A stretch of 64,000 nucleotides of DNA from JASFBA01 sp036172265 (GCA_036172265.1 JASFBA010000010.1:1-64000); one strand, 5' to 3'. Shown: positions 8,857 to 18,261, counted from the first letter of the stretch. Made by a program: numbers and translations. The notes: generated by a model from the sequence alone, not told the origin.

Positions 8857-10016
8857 CCTCTCCACTGGAATACGTGCGCGTCCTGGCCGGCGAAATCGGT
8901 CCACGGGGCACCGGCACAGCCGGAGAGGCGGCCGCGGCCGATTACGTGGCCGGCCGTCTGGCCGAACTGGGGCTGCCGGTGGAACGACACGAGTTCCGGG
9001 CCATAGCCAGCCAGAACGCCTTCCCCCTGGCCGTGGACCTACTCGCCCTGTTCGCGGTGGCCCTCTATCCCCTGGATGGAGCGGCTCTGCGGTGGGTTGC
9101 GGCGGCGCTGGCCCTGGCCGCCCCTCTGCTCCTGTGGTGGGCGATCACCCACTCCGATAGCCCTCTGCGCCCGTTCCTGCCCCACGTCACCAGCCGAAAT
9201 GTGGTTGCACGCCTGGAACCAACAGATGCTCCGCGCCGACGCGCTGTCATCCTGGCCCACCTGGACACCAACCGCTGCCGCCTGGTCTGGCAATCGGCAA
9301 CCGTGCGCTTGCTGGAAGCGCTGACCTGGCTCACTCTGGCCGTGTTGACCGCACCAGGCCTGCTCTATCTATCCGGGGCGTTGCTGGGCGGTCCGGCCTG
9401 GACCTGGTGGGTTTCCCTCCTTCCGGCCGGATACCTCCTGGGCACGGTCGTCACGCTGTGGCGAGATGAGCGCACCCCCTTTTCCCCAGGTGCCCACGAT
9501 AACGCCAGCGGGATGGCGGTGACGCTGGAGGTCGCGGCCCGGCTCGCCGCCCGCCCCCTCCGGCACACCGGGGTCTGGCTGGCCTTCACCGGCGCGGAGG
9601 AGACCGACCATCGCGGCCTGAAGACGCTCCTGCGTCTCTACGACCTCCGTCAGGCCTTTTTCCTCGACCTGGAGGGCGTGGGCGGCGGCGACATCGTGTA
9701 CCTCACGCGGCAAGGGCTGTGCCGGCCCTATCGTCCTGACCCGGGGTTGCTGGCGTTGGCCAGGCGCGTCGCCGCCCACCGGCCCGATCTGGGCATCGAG
9801 CCGGCGCAGATGACGGTGGAGGACGAAGTGCGCACCTTGCGCAACCGGAGGTATCGCGCCCTCTGCATCGCCGGGCACGACCCGATGACGGGCACGTTGC
9901 CCCGGTGGCATCGGCCCAACGATACGGCGGATACCGTCTCCCTCCAGGCCCTGGAGCGAACGGCGAATTTTGTCCTGGCTTTGCTGGAAGAGATGGACCG
10001 AGAGGAGGAAAGATGA
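8811..10016 (+). CDS. Membrane-associated M28-family metallopeptidase
   Basis: 401 residues from ATG 8811, overlapping the aminotransferase by 46 nt; GTG 8874 is a possible shorter start. An N-terminal conserved segment (VLAGEIGPRGTGTAGE) precedes two to four hydrophobic segments (about 60-105 and 165-205) that interrupt the peptidase fold. Metal-ligand positions are recognisable: His in AHLDTN, Asp in HDNASGM, the Glu pair in GAEETD, and a late His in the HRPNDTADTV segment. It is probably a membrane-tethered aminopeptidase-like enzyme, and its place in this cluster is unclear. The stop overlaps the next start (ATGA). Confidence 0.8.
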   Translation: MEPERGTDQTRHRSLASPLEYVRVLAGEIGPRGTGTAGEAAAADYVAGRLAELGLPVERHEFRAIASQNAFPLAVDLLALFAVALYPLDGAALRWVAAALALAAPLLLWWAITHSDSPLRPFLPHVTSRNVVARLEPTDAPRRRAVILAHLDTNRCRLVWQSATVRLLEALTWLTLAVLTAPGLLYLSGALLGGPAWTWWVSLLPAGYLLGTVVTLWRDERTPFSPGAHDNASGMAVTLEVAARLAARPLRHTGVWLAFTGAEETDHRGLKTLLRLYDLRQAFFLDLEGVGGGDIVYLTRQGLCRPYRPDPGLLALARRVAAHRPDLGIEPAQMTVEDEVRTLRNRRYRALCIAGHDPMTGTLPRWHRPNDTADTVSLQALERTANFVLALLEEMDREEER

Positions 10017-11002
10017 AGGCCTTTGTAACCGGCGGAACCGGCTTCATCGGCGGGGCGGTCGTCCGCAAGTTGGTGGAGGCCGGCCACACGGTGCGGGCCC
10101 TAGTACGTCCTGGGGCCGACACCCGCCAACTGGACGGCCTGCCCGTGGAACGAGTCGAAGGTAGTCTGGAGGATGTGGAAAGCCTCCGGAGGGGTATGGC
10201 CGGATGCAACCGTGTCTTCCATTTGGCCGCCCTCTACGCCTTCTGGGGCTACCGCTGGGAGGATTTCTACCGCGTCAACGTGGAGGGAACGCGCCACGTC
10301 CTGGAAACTGCTCACGAACTGGACATCCCGCGCATCGTCCACACCAGTTCCATCGCTGCCCTGGGCGTCCATCTGGACCGCACCCCCGCCACCGAGGAGA
10401 CACCCAGCACGCTGGAGGACAAAGTAGGCTTTTACCAGCGGAGCAAGTTCCTGGGCCAGCAGGTGGCGCTGGAACTGGCCCGGCAGGGGGTGCCGGTGGT
10501 CATCGTCAACCCCAGCACCCCGGTGGGCGTGGGCGACCATAAACCCACCCCAACCGGCCAGATCATCGTGGATTTTCTGAACGGCCGGATGTTCGGCTAT
10601 GTGGATACCGGGCTGAACATCGTGGACGTGGAGGATGTGGCAACCGGCCACCTCCTGGCCGCCGAGCGCGGGCGGGTGGGGGAGTGCTACATCCTGGGCG
10701 GAGAGAACCTGACCCTCAAGGAGGTGCTGGACATCTTGGCCGAGGTCTCTGGCCGGCCACCCGTGCGCCTGCGCATCCCCCACTGGGTCGCCCAGGGCTG
10801 GGCCTATGTGGATGTGACGCTGTGCCGGCTGGGCCTGCGCCGCATCCCCACGGCCACGCCGGAGAAGGTACGCCTCTCCCGCCGCTATGAGTGGTTCAAC
10901 CCGGCCAAAGCCGTGCAGGAACTCGGCTACACCTTTGCCCCGGCGCGGGAGGCGTTGCGCAAGGCGGTAGAATGGTATCGCGCCCACGGCTACGCGCCGT
11001 AG
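10013..11002 (+). CDS. hpnA: NAD-dependent epimerase/reductase, HpnA-like
   Basis: 329 residues; ATG at 10013 overlaps the previous stop by 4 bp. An extended short-chain dehydrogenase with the GGTGFIGG nucleotide-binding loop, a catalytic Tyr-x3-Lys (YQRSK) and the VIVNPSTPVGVGDHKPTPTG segment typical of hopanoid-associated sugar epimerases (HpnA) and dihydroflavonol reductase-like proteins. It would oxidise/reduce or epimerise a sugar-like substrate with NAD(P). The HpnA name reflects family resemblance; no other hopanoid gene is in view apart from a polyprenyl synthase at 28-29 kb. The next gene starts 10 bp downstream. Confidence 0.8.
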   Translation: MKAFVTGGTGFIGGAVVRKLVEAGHTVRALVRPGADTRQLDGLPVERVEGSLEDVESLRRGMAGCNRVFHLAALYAFWGYRWEDFYRVNVEGTRHVLETAHELDIPRIVHTSSIAALGVHLDRTPATEETPSTLEDKVGFYQRSKFLGQQVALELARQGVPVVIVNPSTPVGVGDHKPTPTGQIIVDFLNGRMFGYVDTGLNIVDVEDVATGHLLAAERGRVGECYILGGENLTLKEVLDILAEVSGRPPVRLRIPHWVAQGWAYVDVTLCRLGLRRIPTATPEKVRLSRRYEWFNPAKAVQELGYTFAPAREALRKAVEWYRAHGYAP

Positions 11003-11012
11003 GAGGAGGAAA

Positions 11013-14000
11013 ATGCCCAGGTATCTTCTGGGGTTGGATGCCGGAACCGGCTCTGCCCGGGCTCTGCTGGTAGATGTGGAAAGTGGACGGACAGCGGTCG
11101 CCGTCCGCCCCTGGAGCCATATGCCTGTTTCCGAGGGAGGAGGCTGGGCTTACGACTTTGACGTGGAACGAAACTGGTTGCTGCTGGTCGAGGCAGTACG
11201 TGAGGTCCTCCAGCGGGCTACTGCCGTCCCAGCGGAAGTGGCCGGCATCGCCGCCACTTCCATGCGCCACAACCTGGTCCTCCTGCGCGATGGACAGGCC
11301 GTCTTCGCCGTGCCGAACCAAGATGCCCGTCCCTCGGCAGAGGCGATGGAGATGGCCGCTGGACGCGGCGAGGCCTTTTACCGGAGCACCGGGCGCTGGC
11401 CCACTCCCATCTTCCTCTTGCCCCGCCTGAAGTGGCTGGCCGTGCACCACCCCGAATGGCTGGAAGGTGCACGGGCCCTTTCCATCGGCGACTGGGTGGC
11501 CTTTCGACTCTGCGGGGAAGTGGCAACCGATTTCTCCCAGGCCGGCGAAAGCATGATCTTTGACCTGCACGGCCGGGAGTGGATGTGGGCCTGGATAGAT
11601 GAACTCGGCCTGCCCCGATCCCTCTTTCCGCCGGTCCTCCCCTCCGGAACGCTCCTGGGGAAACTCACCCCTGCCGCTGCTGGCGAACTCGGCCTGCCCC
11701 CGGGCACCCCCGTCGCCACAGGCGGAGCCGATACCCCGTGTGCCCTGCTGGGGTTGGGTACGCTCCGGTCCGGGGAGGTCGCCCTCATCGCCGGGACAAC
11801 CACGCCGGTCCAGGCAGTCGTGGACCGGCCGATCCTGGATCCCGACCGCCGTCTCTGGACGGGACTGCACGTCCTGCCCGACCGCTGGGTGGTGGAAAGC
11901 AACGCCGGGGCGATGGGCGAGCCGCTGGAGTGGCTGGCCGGCCTGCTTTACCCCGATTCGCCCCGCCCGGTCGCTAAACTCATGGCCGAGGCGGCCCGTG
12001 CCCGGCCGGGGGCCGGAGGGCTTCTTTCCACCTTCGGGGCCCAGGTCTTTCACGCCAGCGCGATGGGCCTGCCGGTGGGCAGCATTACCCTCTGCCATTT
12101 CCTGAAGGACGCCGATGGCCTTTCCCGCCGCCGCAACCTGGTACGGGCCGTCCTGGAAGGAATGGCCTGTGCCCTGCGGGCCAACCTGGAGCAAATCTCT
12201 GCCCTGGCAGGCACTCCGTCCTCCATCTACCTGGGTGGAGGGATGAGTCACAGCCCCTTCTGGGGGCAACTCCTGGCGGATGTCCTCGGCCGGCCCCTCC
12301 TCATCTCCGAGGTGGCGGAGGCCAGTGCCCTGGGAGCGGCCATCTGCGCCGGCGCCGGGGCGGGGGTTTTCCGCGACCTGGCCGAGGGGAGCGAGAAGTT
12401 GGCCCGCACGCGCTCCGTCGCCCCGGCAGAGGAAGCCGCTCAAACTTATGTCGGGGTCTATGCCGGCTGGCAAAGTCTCCGTGCATCTCAGGCGGCCTCT
12501 TGTGAAACGGCCGCCGGCCTGGTCCTGCAAACCCTGGCGGAGGAGCGACCTGGCACGGCCCGGCCGGCCCGCTTCCGGCCCAAGATGTTCGTAACCGCTC
12601 AGGTGGACGAGGAAAGCCTGGCCCGTCTGCGCCGACTGGGCGAGGTGGAATACGCTCCCTACCGGGAAACCCTGCGCGTGCTGACCGGGGAGGATCTGGT
12701 GGAGGCGCTTCAGGGAGCCCACGTCCTGGTTACCGAGGTGGATGTGGTGGACCTGGAGGCGCTGGAGCGGCTGCCCGACCTGCGGGTGGTTATCTCCTGC
12801 CGAGGCCGGGCGGTCAACGTGGACCTGGCCGCCTGCACGGCGCTGGGCGTCCCGGTGCTCCATACCCCGGGCCGCAACGCCGACGCCGTGGCCGATCTCA
12901 CCGTGGCGCTGATGTTGGCGCTCCTCCGCAAACTCATCCCGGCGGATGATTTCCTCCGCCGGCCCGGCGGAGAGGCCGGCGACCTGAGCCGGATGGGCCA
13001 GGCCCACAAAGCGTTCCTGGGCCGGGAATTGTGGGGCAAGACAGTGGGGCTGGTGGGCCTGGGGGCGGTGGGCCGGGCTGTGGCCCGAAGGCTTTCCCCC
13101 TTTGGCGTGCGCCTGCTGGCTTATGACCCCTACCTCCGCCCCGGGGAAGCCGAGGAGGTAGATGCCGAGGCGGTTTCCCTGGAGAGGCTTCTATCCGAAA
13201 GCGACATCGTCAGCCTGCACGCCCCGGTCACCGAGGAGACCCAGGGCCTTATCGGCCGGGAAGGATTGGCCCGGATGAAGCCGGGGGCGTTTCTGGTGAA
13301 CACGGCGCGGGCCGCGCTGGTGGACGAGGAAGCGCTGCTAGAGGCGCTGCGGAGCGGCCACCTGGCCGGCGCGGCACTGGATGTATTTTCCATCGAGCCG
13401 CCGGCCTCCGACCACCCCCTCCTGGCGCTCGATAGCGTCATCGCCACGCCCCACATCGGCGGGAACACGGAGGAGGTGGCCGCCCACCAGGGGCGGATGG
13501 TGGTGGAGGAACTGGAGCGGATGCTGGCCGGGGAAAAGCCCCATCACATCCTCAACCCGGAGGCGCTGGAGGGCTTTTCCTGGGAGGGGCCGCGCCGGCC
13601 GGTAGAACGGGCCGCTCTGGAGGCGCTTTCGCCCCGGACCGGGCCGGCGGTGAGCGACCTGCAACAGGCCGCCGCCCCGCCTCTGCCCGAGCCGGCTTCG
13701 ACGCCCCCGCCGTCCGCCGGTGGCCGGAGCCAGGTGGAACGGATCCTGCGCCTCTTCTGCGAAAAGGCCCGCGAGGATGCCGCCCTCAACGCCTTTGCCG
13801 CCAAACGTCAGGCGATCACCCACTACACGCTGACCGACCTGGGGCTGGAGTTCCACATCGGTTTCCAGGAGGGCCGGGTGGTGGCCGATGTGGGGGCGCC
13901 GCCGAAGCCGGCCGAGGTGCGGATGAAGGCGACAGCCGAGACGCTGGACGGCATCTTCACCGGCCGGGTGAGCGGCACCAAAGCGGCGATGAGCGGGAAA

Positions 14001-14771
14001 CTGGCCTTTAGCGGAGATGTGCGCCTGGCGATGGGGCTGCAGCGCATCCAGGGCGACCTGATCCGCCTCTATACGGCGGCACGGGAGGAAGCCGGCGGCA
14101 TAGACTTCTCTGCCCTCGTGAGTCCCGGACAGCCTCCGGCGGGCTCCGAAGACCCGCGTCCGGAGATGGTCCAGGTAATCGGCGAACTCTACCAGCTGGG
14201 GCTCATCACCGCCACCGGGGGAAATGTGAGCGCGCGCATCGTCGGCCGGGAAGAGTGCTGGATCACCCCCAGCCGGTTGTACAAGGGCGACCTGCGGCCG
14301 GAGATGATGGTACGCATAGACTTTGCCGGAAACGCCCTGGATGAAGGCGCGCCGGCCCCCTCCTCAGAACGGGCGGTGCACACCGAACTGTACCGGGCCC
14401 GGCCTGAGGTAGGGGCGGTCATCCATGCCCATGCGCCCTACGCCACCGCCCTGGCCTTGAGCGGGCGGCCCTTCCTCCCGGTCACCACCGAGGCGGCCTT
14501 CTTGGGAAAAGTGCCGGTAGTGCCCTTTATCATGCCGGGGACAAGGGAACTGGCGCAGGCCGTGGTAAAGGCGATGGGCAAGAGCCCGGCCTGTATCCTC
14601 CAGAACCACGGGGTGGTGGTAGCAGCGGGAACCTTACGACGGGCGGCCGACCTGGTGGAGATGCTGGAACGCACGGCGCAACTTATCCTGGCCTGCTACG
14701 CGGTGGGGAAGAGGCCGGCCGTCCTGCCCAAAGAAGTGGCCCGGATGCTGGGGGAGATGGAGGTTTTGTAG
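11013..14771 (+). CDS. Four-domain fusion: FGGY kinase - D-2-hydroxyacid dehydrogenase - SCP2 - class II aldolase
   Basis: 1252 residues in one uninterrupted frame from ATG 11013 (AGGAGGAGG upstream). Residues 1 to about 515 are an FGGY carbohydrate kinase, with the phosphate loop LDAGTGSARALLV, GGADTPCALLGLG and the GGGMSHSPFW signature. Residues about 525-845 are a D-2-hydroxyacid dehydrogenase with the VGLGAVG Rossmann motif and catalytic Arg766, Glu795 and His814. After a Pro-rich linker, about 903-1030 is an SCP2-like domain. Residues about 1047-1252 are a class II (fuculose-phosphate type) aldolase with Zn ligands His1138, His1140 and His1199. Each part looks catalytically intact. Together they would phosphorylate, oxidise/reduce and cleave a sugar or sugar acid; the substrate is unknown. 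These are normally separate proteins. Confidence 0.9.
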   Translation: MPRYLLGLDAGTGSARALLVDVESGRTAVAVRPWSHMPVSEGGGWAYDFDVERNWLLLVEAVREVLQRATAVPAEVAGIAATSMRHNLVLLRDGQAVFAVPNQDARPSAEAMEMAAGRGEAFYRSTGRWPTPIFLLPRLKWLAVHHPEWLEGARALSIGDWVAFRLCGEVATDFSQAGESMIFDLHGREWMWAWIDELGLPRSLFPPVLPSGTLLGKLTPAAAGELGLPPGTPVATGGADTPCALLGLGTLRSGEVALIAGTTTPVQAVVDRPILDPDRRLWTGLHVLPDRWVVESNAGAMGEPLEWLAGLLYPDSPRPVAKLMAEAARARPGAGGLLSTFGAQVFHASAMGLPVGSITLCHFLKDADGLSRRRNLVRAVLEGMACALRANLEQISALAGTPSSIYLGGGMSHSPFWGQLLADVLGRPLLISEVAEASALGAAICAGAGAGVFRDLAEGSEKLARTRSVAPAEEAAQTYVGVYAGWQSLRASQAASCETAAGLVLQTLAEERPGTARPARFRPKMFVTAQVDEESLARLRRLGEVEYAPYRETLRVLTGEDLVEALQGAHVLVTEVDVVDLEALERLPDLRVVISCRGRAVNVDLAACTALGVPVLHTPGRNADAVADLTVALMLALLRKLIPADDFLRRPGGEAGDLSRMGQAHKAFLGRELWGKTVGLVGLGAVGRAVARRLSPFGVRLLAYDPYLRPGEAEEVDAEAVSLERLLSESDIVSLHAPVTEETQGLIGREGLARMKPGAFLVNTARAALVDEEALLEALRSGHLAGAALDVFSIEPPASDHPLLALDSVIATPHIGGNTEEVAAHQGRMVVEELERMLAGEKPHHILNPEALEGFSWEGPRRPVERAALEALSPRTGPAVSDLQQAAAPPLPEPASTPPPSAGGRSQVERILRLFCEKAREDAALNAFAAKRQAITHYTLTDLGLEFHIGFQEGRVVADVGAPPKPAEVRMKATAETLDGIFTGRVSGTKAAMSGKLAFSGDVRLAMGLQRIQGDLIRLYTAAREEAGGIDFSALVSPGQPPAGSEDPRPEMVQVIGELYQLGLITATGGNVSARIVGREECWITPSRLYKGDLRPEMMVRIDFAGNALDEGAPAPSSERAVHTELYRARPEVGAVIHAHAPYATALALSGRPFLPVTTEAAFLGKVPVVPFIMPGTRELAQAVVKAMGKSPACILQNHGVVVAAGTLRRAADLVEMLERTAQLILACYAVGKRPAVLPKEVARMLGEMEVL

Positions 14772-14796
14772 GCAGATTTGACGGTTAGGGATGCCA

Positions 14797-14822
14797 TGGC
14801 CAGAGTTATACCATTCTGGCCA
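14797..14822. terminator. Hairpin between convergent genes
   Basis: TGGCCAGA (14797-14804) pairs with TCTGGCCA (14815-14822) across a 10-nt loop, exactly between the fusion gene and the convergent nucleotide-sugar dehydrogenase and overlapping the latter's stop codon. It could serve both strands; neither side has a strong U-tract. Confidence 0.5.
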
Positions 14823-16134
14823 ACGGCACTCCCACCCCGCGATAAATCCAGCGGGCCGCATCGGGGGCGAAGACGTGCCGGCCGTCCACCACCACCGGCG
14901 GCGGGGATAGCCGGCCGGCCAGTTCCTCGGGGTTCAGGCGCAAATATTCCTCGTGTCGTACCATCACCACCGCCACATCGCAGCCCTGCAGGCGCTCTCC
15001 GAGGTCGCCCTGGTACTCGGGCACATGGGGATCGTGCACCATGACCTCCGCCCCCAGTTCCCGCAGCCGGCCCACCAGCACGGCGCTGGGGGAGTGGCGC
15101 GTGTCGTCCGAGTTCTCCAGGAAGGCATAGCCCAGGACGGCCACCCGCGCCCCCCGCACCTCCTTGCCGGCCTCCCGCAGCCCCTCCACCACGAGTTCGG
15201 CCACGTGGAGCGGCATCCCCTCGTTCACCGCCCGGGCGGCCGGAATGAGACGAGGCTGGAAATCGGGCGGGGCGTTGGCCAAGAGGAGCCAGGGGTCTTT
15301 GGGCAGGCAGTGCCCCCCCACACCGGCCCCCGGCAGGTGCATGTCGCGGTAGGGACACTTGTTGACCAGTTCCCGTACCCGCCAGGCGTCGGCCCCCAGG
15401 CTTTCGCAGAGCAAGGCCACCTCGTTGGCAAAGGCGATCTGCACATCGCGGTAGGCGTTCTCGGCCGTCTTGACGATCTCGGCGGTGAGAGCATCGGTGA
15501 CATCCAATTCGGCACGGACGATGTGCCGGTAGAGTTCCACGGCCAGCGCGGCCGCCTCCGACGTCATTCCGCCGACGACGCGGGGCATATGTTCCAGGTT
15601 ATGGAGGAGTTTCCCCGGGGTCACTCGTTCGGGGCAGTGGGCCAGGTATAGGTCTTCTCCTGCCCGCAATCCGGAGACTCGCTCCAGGAGGGAGCGGACC
15701 AGGCCGGCCATCGTGCCTGGAGCGATGGTGGATTCGACCACCACCAGGGTGCCCGGTCTTATGTGTGGACCTAGCGACTCCAGGGCAGCGCGGAGGGCGG
15801 CATAGGCCGGCCGGTGGGTGGTCTCGTCCACCGGCGTCTCCACGGCAACGAGGACAGCCCGGGCCGGCCGGCAGGCGGCATAGTCGCTTTCGGCCCGCAG
15901 CCTCCCGGTGCGCACCGCTTCCAGCAAAAGTTCGGCCAGGCCGGGTTCTTTCCCTCCAATGGGCGAAATCCCCCGCCGGACCTGTGCCACCTTTTCCGCG
16001 TTGCGCTCGATGCCGATGACCTCGAATCCGGCCTGGGCGAATTTACAGGCCACCGGCAAACCCACGTACCCCAGTCCGATGACGGCTATAGGGATTTCCC
16101 GGCGGCGAATGGCTTCCAGAAGCGTCTCAAACAT
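14806..16134 (-). CDS. wbpA: UDP-N-acetyl-hexosamine 6-dehydrogenase (WbpA-like)
   Basis: 442 residues. A UDP-glucose/GDP-mannose dehydrogenase-family enzyme that oxidises C6 of a nucleotide sugar to a uronate with two NAD+. It has the N-terminal IGLGYVGLPVA Rossmann motif, the central helix linker, and the catalytic cysteine Cys276 in GVGGHCLPKDPW. Sequence style (VESTIAPGT, LAHCPERVTPG) is that of the WbpA/WecC branch acting on UDP-GlcNAc or UDP-ManNAc rather than UDP-glucose. It is the last gene of a four-gene minus-strand operon with WbpB-, WbpE- and WbpD-like proteins, which together argue for UDP-GlcNAc as the substrate. Confidence 0.88.
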   Translation of the reverse strand: MFETLLEAIRRREIPIAVIGLGYVGLPVACKFAQAGFEVIGIERNAEKVAQVRRGISPIGGKEPGLAELLLEAVRTGRLRAESDYAACRPARAVLVAVETPVDETTHRPAYAALRAALESLGPHIRPGTLVVVESTIAPGTMAGLVRSLLERVSGLRAGEDLYLAHCPERVTPGKLLHNLEHMPRVVGGMTSEAAALAVELYRHIVRAELDVTDALTAEIVKTAENAYRDVQIAFANEVALLCESLGADAWRVRELVNKCPYRDMHLPGAGVGGHCLPKDPWLLLANAPPDFQPRLIPAARAVNEGMPLHVAELVVEGLREAGKEVRGARVAVLGYAFLENSDDTRHSPSAVLVGRLRELGAEVMVHDPHVPEYQGDLGERLQGCDVAVVMVRHEEYLRLNPEELAGRLSPPPVVVDGRHVFAPDAARWIYRGVGVPLARMV

Positions 16135-16143
16135 CCTATCTCC

Positions 16144-17151
16144 TTATCTTGCCCCGAGGACACGGTGCCCTTGGCTCGATTCGAGCAGTTCCAAGGCCAG
16201 GGCCAGCACACGCATCCCCTCCTCCCCGCTCACCGGCGGCGCTTCATCGCGCTCCACCGCCCGGACAAAGGCCTCCAGTTCGGCGCGCAGCGGCTCCTTG
16301 CGGGCGACGGTCAGTTTCAACATATTGCCCTCGCCCACTCCCTTCAGGATGCCCAGGCTGTCCCAGTTTCCGGCGGTGTAGGTATTTTCGTAAAAGTAGA
16401 GGTCCTGAGTCAGGTAATTAACCAAGAACATGCCCTTTTCTCCGGTGACCGCAAGTTCGCGAATCTTGGTCGGGGTCAGCCGATTGATGTCCAGGAGGCC
16501 CAGGGTGCCGTTGCGGAAGTAGAGCAGGCCGGCCAGGAGGTCTTCATGCCGGGCGTGAACCCAGCGTGCGGTCTCGGCATAGACGCGCTCCACCTCCTGT
16601 TCCAGGAGATAAAGCATCACGTCCAGGTCGTGGGCGGCCAGATCAATGACCACGCCCATATCCTGGATACGCTCCGGGAAGGGGCCCAGCCGGCGGGCGT
16701 GGACGAGGAAGATGCGGCCGGCCTCGCCCCGCTCCAGCCGCCTCTTGAGTTCGATCACCGCCGGATTGAAGCGCTCGATATGGCCAACGGAGAGTTTCAC
16801 GCCCTGTTGGCGAGCCCGGCGCACCATCTCCTCTGCTTCGCCGACGGCGGAGGCGATCGGCTTCTCTACCAGGAGGTGAACGCCCCGGTCTATCGCTCCC
16901 AGGGACACGTCATAATGCAGGGAGGTCGGCACGGCGATGGAAACCAGGTCGGGCCTCTCCCGGTCCAGCATCTGAAGGTAGTCGGTGTAGAACGGCACCT
17001 TGAAGCGCCGGCCGACTGCCTCGGCCCGTCGGGCTTCAGCATCGGCGACGGCCACCAGTTCCACACCGTCCAGTTCGTTATAGACCCGGGCGTGGTGGAT
17101 GCCCATGGCCCCCACACCGATGACGGCAGAGCGGAGCATTTGCACCTCCAT
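16144..17151 (-). CDS. wbpB: Gfo/Idh/MocA oxidoreductase, WbpB-like 3-dehydrogenase
   Basis: 335 residues; ATG 17151, or the internal Met at 17139. An N-terminal Rossmann fold with IGVGAMGIHHARVY and the family EKP motif (LVEKPIA) is followed by the C-terminal beta domain with a GHIERFNPAV segment. In the WbpABED pathway this step oxidises C3 of UDP-GlcNAcA to the 3-keto sugar with NAD+. It lies 9 bp before wbpA and 9 bp after the aminotransferase. The specific assignment comes from its partners; the superfamily itself is broad. Confidence 0.82.
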   Translation of the reverse strand: MEVQMLRSAVIGVGAMGIHHARVYNELDGVELVAVADAEARRAEAVGRRFKVPFYTDYLQMLDRERPDLVSIAVPTSLHYDVSLGAIDRGVHLLVEKPIASAVGEAEEMVRRARQQGVKLSVGHIERFNPAVIELKRRLERGEAGRIFLVHARRLGPFPERIQDMGVVIDLAAHDLDVMLYLLEQEVERVYAETARWVHARHEDLLAGLLYFRNGTLGLLDINRLTPTKIRELAVTGEKGMFLVNYLTQDLYFYENTYTAGNWDSLGILKGVGEGNMLKLTVARKEPLRAELEAFVRAVERDEAPPVSGEEGMRVLALALELLESSQGHRVLGAR

Positions 17152-17160
17152 ACGGCGTAT

Positions 17161-18261
17161 TTACGCATGGCCTAGGGAAGCGACGGCCTCCACGATGGCC
17201 TTCAGGTCGTCCTCGCTCAGGGCCGGGTGGACGGGAAGGGAGAGCACCTCCCGGCAGGCCCGTTCGGCTTCCGGGAGGACGTCGTCATAACCCATCTGGC
17301 GGTAAAGCGGCTGCTTGTGCACCGGAAGCGGGTAGTACACCCCCGTGCCGATGTCCCTGGCCTTGAGTTCCTCTACGGCCCGGTCGCGGTCGCCCCGGAT
17401 GCGGATGGTATACTGGTGAAAGACGTGGGTATGACCGGGGCGGACCGTAGGCGGGACCACGTGCGGCAGGCCCTTCAGATGCTCGGTGAGATAAGCGGCG
17501 TTGCGGATGCGCATCTCCGTATGGTGGGGGAGTTTTTCCAGTTGCGCCAACCCGATGGCGGCGGCGATGTTGGTCATACGGAAGTTATAGCCCAGCGTTT
17601 CGTGGTAGTAGCGCCGGCGCTGGCCGTGGTCGCGCAGAAGGCGGCAGCGTTCGGCGATGGCGTCGTCGTCGGTGGTGATCATGCCGCCCTCGCCGGTGGT
17701 CATATTTTTGGTCGGGTAGAAGGAAAAGCACCCGGTGGCAAAGGAGCCGGCCTTTTTCCCGTTGAAAGAGGCGCCGTGCGACTGGCAGGCGTCCTCCAGG
17801 ACCAGGAGGTCGTAGCGGGCGGCCAACTCCAGAATGGCCGGCATATCGCAGAGGTGGCCGAAGAGGTGGATGGGGAGGATCGCTTTCACCCGTTTGCCCT
17901 GGGCCCGGCGCCTGCGGATGACCTCCTCGGCGCTTTCGGGGTCCAGGTTGAAGGTGTCCGGTTCGATGTCGCAAAAGGCCGGCCGGGCCCCGCAGAAGAG
18001 GACGGCGTTGGCCGAGGCGATGAAGGTAAAAGGGGTGGTGATCACCTCATCGCCGGGGCCGATGTCCAGCGCCAGGAGGGCGATATGGAGCGCCGTCGTC
18101 CCCGAGGAGGTGGCGATGGCGTGCCTGACGCCGCAGAAACGGGCAAAGGCCTCCTCGAAACGGGCCACCTGTTCCCCCTGGGCCAGTTGTCCGCTCTCCA
18201 GGACGGCCAGGACGGCGGCCTTTTCCTCCTCGCCCATCAGCGGTTTGGCGATAGGGATCAT
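17161..18261 (-). CDS. wbpE: DegT/DnrJ/EryC1 sugar aminotransferase, WbpE-like
   Basis: 366 residues from ATG 18261, which overlaps the stop of the acetyltransferase gene (ATGA); the longer open frame upstream is a shadow. The PLP-dependent sugar aminotransferase fold is shown by SSGTTALHIALLALDIGPGD, the VLEDACQSHGA aspartate and the Schiff-base lysine in FYPTKNMTTGEGGM. It would transfer the amino group from glutamate to the 3-keto UDP sugar made by the WbpB-like enzyme. Confidence 0.88.
   Translation of the reverse strand: MIPIAKPLMGEEEKAAVLAVLESGQLAQGEQVARFEEAFARFCGVRHAIATSSGTTALHIALLALDIGPGDEVITTPFTFIASANAVLFCGARPAFCDIEPDTFNLDPESAEEVIRRRRAQGKRVKAILPIHLFGHLCDMPAILELAARYDLLVLEDACQSHGASFNGKKAGSFATGCFSFYPTKNMTTGEGGMITTDDDAIAERCRLLRDHGQRRRYYHETLGYNFRMTNIAAAIGLAQLEKLPHHTEMRIRNAAYLTEHLKGLPHVVPPTVRPGHTHVFHQYTIRIRGDRDRAVEELKARDIGTGVYYPLPVHKQPLYRQMGYDDVLPEAERACREVLSLPVHPALSEDDLKAIVEAVASLGHA

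Noticed and set aside
10896..13007. 703-codon minus-strand open frame under the fusion gene
   Set aside because: No family pattern and biased composition; shadow of the kinase-dehydrogenase coding strand.
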